Source: JASJAR01 sp039198225 (GTDB lineage: Bacteria; Pseudomonadota; Alphaproteobacteria; Rhodobacterales; Rhodobacteraceae). From it: a stretch of DNA of 10,656 bases. The translations under genes and the position numbers were made by a program. The DNA lies in assembly GCA_039198225.1 (NCBI GenBank), contig JBCCTQ010000048.1:1-10656 (forward strand), given 5' to 3'. Below the pieces are notes generated by a model, which saw only the letters and a list, made by a program, of their open reading frames with translations, was not told the origin of the DNA and did not search any database. Below, piece after piece: positions 6,558-10,656 of the stretch (positions are counted from its first letter, which is position 1; every line of letters begins with the position of its first letter).

Positions 6558-6640
6558 CGGGCAGGCGATCGCCCGGCGCCTTCGGCTTGGTTCCGGACGG
6601 GAAGCGGCAGCCCTCGCGTCTGGGGCCAATGACTGGACGG
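6558..6640 (+). repeat. Intergenic repeat, copy B
   Basis: This is the partner of copy A at a constant offset of 199 bases and in the same orientation. It ends 23 bases before the stop codon of the VOC gene on the opposite strand. The two copies are more diverged than the tandem pair at 6057-6222, which suggests an older event or two independent insertions of one family. Confidence 0.75.
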
Positions 6641-6663
6641 GCGGGTGCCGCTCCGCCCAATCC

Positions 6664-7035
6664 CTATTCGCCGGCCGGCTCCCAGAGCTCGACCGGGTTG
6701 CCTTCGGGGTCGTTGACCCAGGCAAAGCGCCCATTCGGATGGGGGCTGTCAGGGTCGGGCCGCACCTCAATCCCCGCCGCCTCGAGCTGGGCCGCCATCG
6801 CGTCGAGGTCTTTGACCCGAAAATTCAGCATCCACCGGTTCTCCGGCCTGCCAAAATACTCCGTCTCCTCGGGGAATGGGGCGAACACGCACGGCCCGCT
6901 CGCTTGGACCCAAGGACTGGTCTCATAATCACTCGGAACTGGATCCACGCCGAGATGATCGCTGTACCAAGCCGCCAAAGCCGCCGGGTCCCGGGCTCGA
7001 AAAAACAGCCCGCCAATGCCCGTCACCTTCTCCAT
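6664..7035 (-). CDS. VOC (glyoxalase/bleomycin resistance/dioxygenase fold) family protein
   Basis: A 123-residue single VOC module, presumably cytoplasmic. It has two beta-alpha-beta-beta-beta halves: GIGGLFFRARDPAALAAWY at 6-24 begins the first and WMLNFRVKDLDAMAAQL at 68-84 the second, ending in WVNDPEGNPVELWEP at 106-120. In metal-dependent VOC enzymes the first strand usually carries a His ligand. Here that region has only Gly (G8, G9), while the C-terminal Glu (E117) is present. The metal site may be absent or different, and the substrate is unknown. The start is placed at 7035 because GGAGG (7041-7045) sits five bases upstream. In-frame ATGs at 7047 and 7071 lack such a site. The gene is convergent with the adenosyltransferase and divergent from etfB. 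Confidence 0.88.
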   Translation of the reverse strand: MEKVTGIGGLFFRARDPAALAAWYSDHLGVDPVPSDYETSPWVQASGPCVFAPFPEETEYFGRPENRWMLNFRVKDLDAMAAQLEAAGIEVRPDPDSPHPNGRFAWVNDPEGNPVELWEPAGE

Positions 7036-7040
7036 ATCCA

Positions 7041-7045
7041 CCTCC
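7041..7045 (-). promoter_or_regulatory. Shine-Dalgarno site that decides the VOC start
   Basis: A GGAGG on the minus strand lies five bases before the ATG at 7033-7035. It overlaps the alternative upstream ATG at 7045-7047, which argues against that codon being used. Confidence 0.6.
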
Positions 7046-7057
7046 ATTTGCACCTGA

Positions 7058-7116
7058 ACGCAGTTTGACATAAGCGAACCCCCGTCGCGACGCCGCGTCG
7101 CAAAGCCAAACTGCGT
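7058..7116. repeat. Nested inverted repeats between the divergent VOC and etfB genes
   Basis: A perfect 10-bp inverted repeat pairs 7058-7067 with 7107-7116. Near its centre is a second perfect 6-bp inverted repeat with a 3-nt loop (7087-7092 with 7096-7101). The outer arms read CAAACTGCGT outward on each strand, so each of the divergent genes has the same word in the same orientation upstream. This could be a regulator binding pair or a cruciform. Neither is demonstrated. Confidence 0.5.
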
Positions 7117-7126
7117 CGATTAAGCA

Positions 7127-7154
7127 TTGTTCATCGTCGTGGGCCCAAGCTAAC
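7127..7154 (+). promoter_or_regulatory. Candidate etfBA promoter
   Basis: TTGTTC (7127-7132) is followed after 16 bases by GCTAAC (7149-7154), 47 bases before the etfB start. Each box is only a partial sigma-70 match. A separate TTGACG at 7157-7162 has no -10 partner at a suitable distance. Low confidence. Confidence 0.25.
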
Positions 7155-7168
7155 CCTTGACGAGAATC

Positions 7169-7183
7169 CGGGCCATCGGCCCG
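7169..7183 (+). promoter_or_regulatory. Hairpin in the etfB leader
   Basis: A perfect 6-bp GC stem (7169-7174 with 7178-7183) with a 3-nt loop ends seven bases before the GGAGAG ribosome site of etfB (7191-7196). It could modulate translation or protect the 5' end of the etfBA mRNA. The pairing is visible and the role is inferred. Confidence 0.35.
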
Positions 7184-7201
7184 AAGCATAGGAGAGAGCG
7201 G

Positions 7202-7963
7202 ATGAAAGTGCTCGTCCCGGTCAAGCGGGTGATCGATTACAACGTGAAAGTCCGGGTGAAAGCCGACGGCTCCGGGGTCGATCTCGCCAATGTCAAAATG
7301 TCGATGAACCCATTTGACGAGATCGCCGTCGAAGAGGCAATCCGTCTGAAAGAAGCCGGCACTGCCAGCGAGGTTATTGCCGTATCCGTCGGGGTCAAAC
7401 AGGCCCAGGAAACCCTCCGCACCGCCCTCGCCATGGGCGCCGACCGGGCGATCCTCATCATCGCCGCCGATGACGTCCACCAAGACATCGAGCCCCTCGC
7501 CGTCGCCAAACTCCTCAAAGCCGTGATCGATGCCGAAGGCCCGGGCCTTGTGATCTGCGGCAAGCAGGCCATCGACAATGACATGAACGCCACCGGCCAG
7601 ATGCTCGCGGCCCTCACCGGCTGGGCCCAGGCGACCTTCGCGTCGAAAGTCGAGATCGACGGCGAAAGCGCCAATGTGACCCGGGAGGTCGATGGCGGGC
7701 TTCAAACGGTCAAGGTGGGTCTTCCGGCGATCATCACCGTTGATCTCCGGCTCAACGAGCCCCGCTATGCGAGCCTGCCCAACATCATGAAAGCCAAGAA
7801 AAAGCCCCTCGATGAGAAAACCGCCGCCGATTTCGGGGTCGATGTGACGCCGCGGCTGACGGTGGTCAAAACCGAGGAACCGACGGCCCGGCAGGCGGGC
7901 ATCATCGTGGGCTCGGTCGATGAGCTTGTAACCAAATTGCGCGACGAAGCGGGAGTGCTCTGA
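7202..7963 (+). CDS. etfB: Electron transfer flavoprotein subunit beta
   Basis: EtfB pairs with EtfA to form the soluble heterodimer that carries electrons from acyl-CoA and other flavin dehydrogenases to ETF:quinone oxidoreductase. The 253-residue protein begins MKVLVPVKRVIDYNV, the usual family start, with GGAGAG five bases upstream. The AMP-site loop GKQAIDNDMNATGQ is at 120-133. The family signature DLRLNEPRYASLPNIMKAKKK runs from 181 to 201. It holds Leu192, which matches the leucine anchor of the dehydrogenase recognition loop. The longer frame from 7157 adds 15 residues without family resemblance and without a ribosome site. The gene overlaps the next one by one base (TGATG), which suggests translational coupling. 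This is the housekeeping acyl-CoA type of ETF rather than FixB/FixA type, judged by the recognition-loop signature. Confidence 0.97.
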   Translation: MKVLVPVKRVIDYNVKVRVKADGSGVDLANVKMSMNPFDEIAVEEAIRLKEAGTASEVIAVSVGVKQAQETLRTALAMGADRAILIIAADDVHQDIEPLAVAKLLKAVIDAEGPGLVICGKQAIDNDMNATGQMLAALTGWAQATFASKVEIDGESANVTREVDGGLQTVKVGLPAIITVDLRLNEPRYASLPNIMKAKKKPLDEKTAADFGVDVTPRLTVVKTEEPTARQAGIIVGSVDELVTKLRDEAGVL

Positions 7964-8889
7964 TGGCTGTTTTGATCTTGGGCGAAGTTTCCGAAGGCGA
8001 ATTGAACATCGACGCGACCTCCAAAGCCGTGACCGCTGGCGCGGCGTTGGGCGATGTGACCGTGCTTTGCGCTGGCGCATCTGCGGCCGCGGCCGGTGAG
8101 ACCGCCTCGAAAATCGCCGGCGTGTCGAAAGTCCTCGTTGCCGAAGACGAAAGCCTCGGTCATCGGCTCGCCGAACCCACGGCGGCGCTGATCTCGGGCA
8201 TGGCATCGGGTTACAGCCACATCCTCGCCCCGGCGACAACGGATGCCAAGAACATCCTGCCCCGGGTGGCCGCGCTCCTCGATGTGATGGTCATTTCCGA
8301 CGTCTCGGGCGTGGTCGATGGCGACACGTTCGAACGTCCGATCTATGCGGGTAACGCCATCCAGACGGTCAAATCCGCCGACCCGATCAAAGTGGTCTCG
8401 GTCCGCACCTCGACTTTCGAGGCGGCCGGTGACGGGGGCTCGGCCCCGGTGGAAACGGTGGCGGCTGCGGCCGATCCTGGCCTCTCGTCCTGGGTCGAAG
8501 ACAAACTCGCCGAAAGCGACCGGCCCGAACTCACATCCGCTGGACGGGTCGTCTCGGGCGGACGGGGTGTGGGGTCAGACGAGGACTTTGCGCTGATCGA
8601 ACAGCTCGCCGACAAGCTCGGCGCGGCCGTCGGAGCCTCGCGGGCGGCGGTCGATTCCGGCTATGCGCCGAACGATTGGCAGGTGGGCCAGACCGGCAAG
8701 GTCGTGGCGCCTGAGCTATACGTCGCGGTGGGCATTTCGGGCGCAATCCAGCACCTGGCGGGCATGAAGGATTCCAAGGTCATCGTGGCCATCAACAAGG
8801 ACGAAGAGGCGCCGATCTTCCAGGTTGCCGATTACGGTCTGGTCGCGGACCTTTTCACTGCCGTCCCGGAATTGACCGAGAAACTCTGA
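7963..8889 (+). CDS. etfA: Electron transfer flavoprotein subunit alpha
   Basis: EtfA carries the FAD of the ETF heterodimer. The 308-residue length is normal for the family. The N-terminal domain runs to about 185. The C-terminal FAD domain follows with SGGRGVGS at 198-205, GASRAAVDSG at 224-233, QVGQTGKVV at 240-248 and GISGAIQHLAGMKDS at 257-271. INKDEEAPIF at 277-286 completes the site. The start ATG shares its A with the etfB stop TGA, and a GGGAG site (7951-7955) lies inside etfB, so the pair is co-translated. The last 35 bases overlap the 3' end of the convergent DUF6473-type gene. No clear terminator with a T-run follows the stop. Confidence 0.97.
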   Translation: MAVLILGEVSEGELNIDATSKAVTAGAALGDVTVLCAGASAAAAGETASKIAGVSKVLVAEDESLGHRLAEPTAALISGMASGYSHILAPATTDAKNILPRVAALLDVMVISDVSGVVDGDTFERPIYAGNAIQTVKSADPIKVVSVRTSTFEAAGDGGSAPVETVAAAADPGLSSWVEDKLAESDRPELTSAGRVVSGGRGVGSDEDFALIEQLADKLGAAVGASRAAVDSGYAPNDWQVGQTGKVVAPELYVAVGISGAIQHLAGMKDSKVIVAINKDEEAPIFQVADYGLVADLFTAVPELTEKL

Positions 8890-9769
8890 TCTCGCCGTCT
8901 TCGGAGACATGGCGCCGCCGTTGGCGGGGCCGTTGCGGCAGGAATTTCACCACCGCATCGTAAAGCGCCGTGGCGGCCTCGGCATGCCAGAGGGGGCCCG
9001 GCAGGCGCCAGGCCGCCTCTTCTTCGCTTTCGCTATAGACCTTGCCCGCAAGGCCCTCGCCCCGCGCCAGGTCCGAGGCCACCGCTGAGACAAGCTCCGC
9101 CGCCTCCCAACGCACGGCATTGACCATGTCGCGGTCTACAAAAAGGAGATCGTCATGGGCGATCTGGTGCTGGAGGGGTTGGGCCGGGGCGTCCTGAGGG
9201 CGGTCGGCCATCCAGAGGAGAATGACGGGGCCAGAGATCCGGCCCAAAAGATCGTGCATCCGCCGGACCCATTCGCGTTTGAGCGTTGCAATGAGGGACC
9301 GAAATTCTTCCGGCTCGGCGTCCTGGAGCACCGACAGAAGATGGCGAACAAACGTACACTCGGTCAGATCGACGCCCGGAAAGCCATCGATGAGTTTCGG
9401 AAGTGCGGCCACGAACCGGTCGTTCCGGCGGGGATGGAGGCAGTAATAGGCATTGTCGAGCCCTTGCGCCCCGGTGATCTGAACCACGGTCAAAACCGCA
9501 GCCGAGCAGATGTCGAGGACGCTTTGATCGTCGGCGAAGGCGGCGGCCCCGGCATGCATGCACCCGAGATTGAGGCTCGGGATGCCGGTGATGCTTTCCA
9601 TAAGTTCGGGATAGGGCTGGGCCACGAATTTCCCGAATGTCGCATTGCCGCCGAGGACCGCGATATATGGCCCGTCCGGCGCTTTCTCCGGCCCTCGAAA
9701 GGCCAATCGCGACGCGCCGTAGTGGCACAATTCATAGTCGAGGCCGACCCGCTCGTAGGTCTCCAGCAT
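8855..9769 (-). CDS. DUF6473-type protein of unknown function
   Basis: A 304-residue protein that I recognise by pattern as a DUF6473 family member, a group I know mainly from Rhodobacteraceae. The function is unknown. The characteristic parts are DYELCHYGASRLAFRGP at 11-27, VLGGNATFG at 38-46, NLGCMHAG at 67-74 and HPRRNDRF at 112-119. The spacing of the GGNATFG and NLGCMHAG blocks is faintly reminiscent of SGNH hydrolases, but I would not assign a reaction. No signal peptide or membrane helix is apparent. The start at 9769 (MLETYERVGLDY) is preferred over the frame's first ATG at 9934, because the extra 55 residues look non-coding and would overlap the divergent hbd gene. A GTG nine codons upstream is possible. 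The Arg-rich tail (about 277-304) runs into the end of etfA on the opposite strand. Confidence 0.85.
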   Translation of the reverse strand: MLETYERVGLDYELCHYGASRLAFRGPEKAPDGPYIAVLGGNATFGKFVAQPYPELMESITGIPSLNLGCMHAGAAAFADDQSVLDICSAAVLTVVQITGAQGLDNAYYCLHPRRNDRFVAALPKLIDGFPGVDLTECTFVRHLLSVLQDAEPEEFRSLIATLKREWVRRMHDLLGRISGPVILLWMADRPQDAPAQPLQHQIAHDDLLFVDRDMVNAVRWEAAELVSAVASDLARGEGLAGKVYSESEEEAAWRLPGPLWHAEAATALYDAVVKFLPQRPRQRRRHVSEDGEIRVSRSIPGRQ

Positions 9770-9845
9770 CTCACGCCCACCATGTTTTTGTCTCACCCGG
9801 CCCGAAACGTGACACAAAGACCTTGCGGGATTGCTAACGGGCCCC

Positions 9846-9874
9846 TTGCACGGCCCGGGGCGGGCTGCGATACC
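9846..9874 (+). promoter_or_regulatory. Candidate hbd promoter
   Basis: TTGCAC (9846-9851) and GATACC (9869-9874) are separated by 17 bases and lie 35 bases before the hbd start, in the 139-base gap between divergent genes. Spacing and location fit a housekeeping promoter, although the -10 match is partial. No equally good candidate was found for the opposite gene. Confidence 0.35.
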
Positions 9875-9908
9875 CCGATGGGCCAAGGACGAGCCGGGAG
9901 CTTTCGCG

Positions 9909-10656
9909 ATGGGCATCAATAGCGTGGGCGTCATCGGAGCGGGTCAGATGGGCAGCGGCATCGCCCATGTCTTCGCCCTGGCCGGCTATTCCGTTCGGAT
10001 GATGGACATCGATGAGGCGGCCCTCGGACGGGCCGTTGAAACGATCCGTGGCAATATGGACCGCCAGATCGTCAAAGACACGATCAGCGAGGCCGAACGC
10101 GACCGGGCCTTGGGCCAGATCTCGACCACGTCCGTTTTGGACGAATTGGGCACGACTGACCTGGTGATCGAGGCCGCCACCGAGCGGGAAGCGATCAAAA
10201 CCGCGATTTTCGAAGATCTCGTGCCCCATCTCGGGCCGGAAACGATCCTGACATCGAACACGTCATCGATCTCGATCACCCGGCTGGCCTCGCGCACCGA
10301 CCGGCCGGAAAAGTTCATGGGGTTTCATTTTATGAACCCCGTGCCGATCATGCAGCTGGTGGAACTGATCCGGGGCATCGCCACCGATGACGCGACCTTC
10401 CAGACCCTCGAAGGCGTGGTGGGGTCTTTGGGCAAAACCTCCGCACCGGCCGAGGATTTTCCGGCCTTTATCGTGAACCGGATCCTGATGCCGATGATCA
10501 ATGAGGCGGTCTATACGCTCTATGAAGGTGTGGGCTCGGTTGAGAGCATCGACAAGGCGATGAAACTCGGCACCAATCACCCTATGGGGCCCCTGGCCTT
10601 GGCTGATTTTATCGGGCTCGACACCTGCCTTGCGATTATGAACGTCCTCCATGAAG
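9909..10656 (+). CDS. hbd: 3-hydroxybutyryl-CoA dehydrogenase (partial, 3' end outside the window)
   Basis: The enzyme interconverts 3-hydroxybutyryl-CoA and acetoacetyl-CoA with NAD(P) in short-chain fatty acid and PHB metabolism. From ATG 9909 the frame is open to the window edge and gives 249 residues. Family members are around 290, so roughly 40 are missing. The NAD-binding motif GAGQMG is at 10-15 and the acidic residue Asp33 ends the second strand, which favours NAD(H). SNTSSISI at 116-123 precedes catalytic His140 in GFHFMNPVP; Glu152 completes the dyad and Asn190 in FIVNRIL is conserved. NHPMGPLALADFIGLDT at 223-239 belongs to the C-terminal helical domain. GGGAG lies eight bases before the ATG. 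The gene is divergent from the DUF6473-type gene and lies near etfBA, which matches a role in acyl-CoA oxidation. Confidence 0.96.
   Translation, partial: MGINSVGVIGAGQMGSGIAHVFALAGYSVRMMDIDEAALGRAVETIRGNMDRQIVKDTISEAERDRALGQISTTSVLDELGTTDLVIEAATEREAIKTAIFEDLVPHLGPETILTSNTSSISITRLASRTDRPEKFMGFHFMNPVPIMQLVELIRGIATDDATFQTLEGVVGSLGKTSAPAEDFPAFIVNRILMPMINEAVYTLYEGVGSVESIDKAMKLGTNHPMGPLALADFIGLDTCLAIMNVLHE

Larger units (their letters stand above)
6072..6663. other. Long gene-free convergent intergenic region made of repeats
   Basis: This 592-base stretch lies between the stop codons of two convergent genes. It holds the tandem 83-bp repeat, an inverted fragment (6238-6269), a second repeat pair (6359-6441 and 6558-6640) and a stem-loop region (6483-6542). 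Open frames here consist of Arg/Pro/Ala-rich translations that recur wherever the DNA repeats recur, and none has a convincing start. I see no tRNA, rRNA or recognisable protein gene. Confidence 0.75.

Noticed and set aside
6057..6640. Possible CRISPR array
   Set aside because: There are only two copies of each of two different units, without regular spacers, with high divergence, and with no cas gene nearby.
6277..7068. A 263-codon plus-strand open frame through the repeats and antisense to the VOC gene
   Set aside because: Half of it is repeat-derived Arg/Pro/Gly-rich sequence and half is the shadow of the VOC gene. There is no ribosome site and no recognisable domain.
6929..8239. A 436-codon minus-strand open frame across etfB and the VOC start
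   Set aside because: It is antisense to etfB and part of etfA and overlaps the VOC gene in another frame. The protein is low-complexity, and both ETF genes are complete and coupled.
8915..8927. Hairpin downstream of etfA as a terminator
   Set aside because: It is a 5-bp stem with no T-run, inside the coding sequence of the convergent gene, and no better than chance in such GC-rich DNA.
9155..9922. A 255-codon plus-strand open frame opposite the DUF6473-type gene
   Set aside because: The minus-strand frame contains conserved DUF6473 blocks and this one does not. It would also run into the start of hbd in another frame.

Overview
The window looks like chromosomal DNA of an alphaproteobacterium, most likely a member of the Rhodobacteraceae. 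The sequence is GC-rich throughout. The EF-Tu, ParC, ETF and DUF6473-type proteins read like Rhodobacteraceae family members, and so does the gene order SDR, twin-TM protein, PduO, etfBA, DUF6473, hbd. The family assignment is recognition from memory, not a database search. Most of the window is ordinary housekeeping and metabolic DNA. I see no phage, transposase, CRISPR array, toxin-antitoxin or defence genes, and I cannot support a claim of a novel system.

Layout. Positions 1-4361 are all on the minus strand: parC (topoisomerase IV subunit A), then a small lipoprotein of unknown function, then a complete tuf gene (EF-Tu). Two perfect stem-loops follow the tuf stop codon. From 4411 to 6071 three genes run on the plus strand: a short-chain dehydrogenase/reductase, a 69-residue twin-transmembrane HIG1-type protein, and a PduO-type ATP:cob(I)alamin adenosyltransferase that starts with TTG. 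Positions 6072-6663 form the only long gene-free stretch. It lies between two convergent genes and is built from intergenic repeats: a tandem 83-bp duplication that starts inside the last codons of the adenosyltransferase gene, a second dispersed pair, an inverted fragment, and a stem-loop region. A VOC/glyoxalase-fold gene follows on the minus strand. Then come etfB-etfA on the plus strand (translationally coupled), a DUF6473-type gene on the minus strand whose 3' end overlaps etfA, and the first 249 codons of a 3-hydroxybutyryl-CoA dehydrogenase gene on the plus strand, cut by the window edge.

How the genes fit together. ETF takes electrons from acyl-CoA dehydrogenases and passes them to ETF:quinone oxidoreductase. 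Hbd catalyses the 3-hydroxyacyl-CoA/acetoacetyl-CoA step of short-chain fatty acid and polyhydroxybutyrate metabolism. The cobalamin adenosyltransferase supplies adenosylcobalamin, used for example by methylmalonyl-CoA and ethylmalonyl-CoA mutases. The right half is therefore consistent with a short-chain acyl-CoA metabolism neighbourhood. The left half holds translation and chromosome-segregation genes. The items most worth a second look are the repeat mosaic at 6052-6640, a 10-bp inverted repeat between the VOC and etfB genes, the etfA/DUF6473 3' overlap, and the Gly at the quinolone-contact position of ParC.
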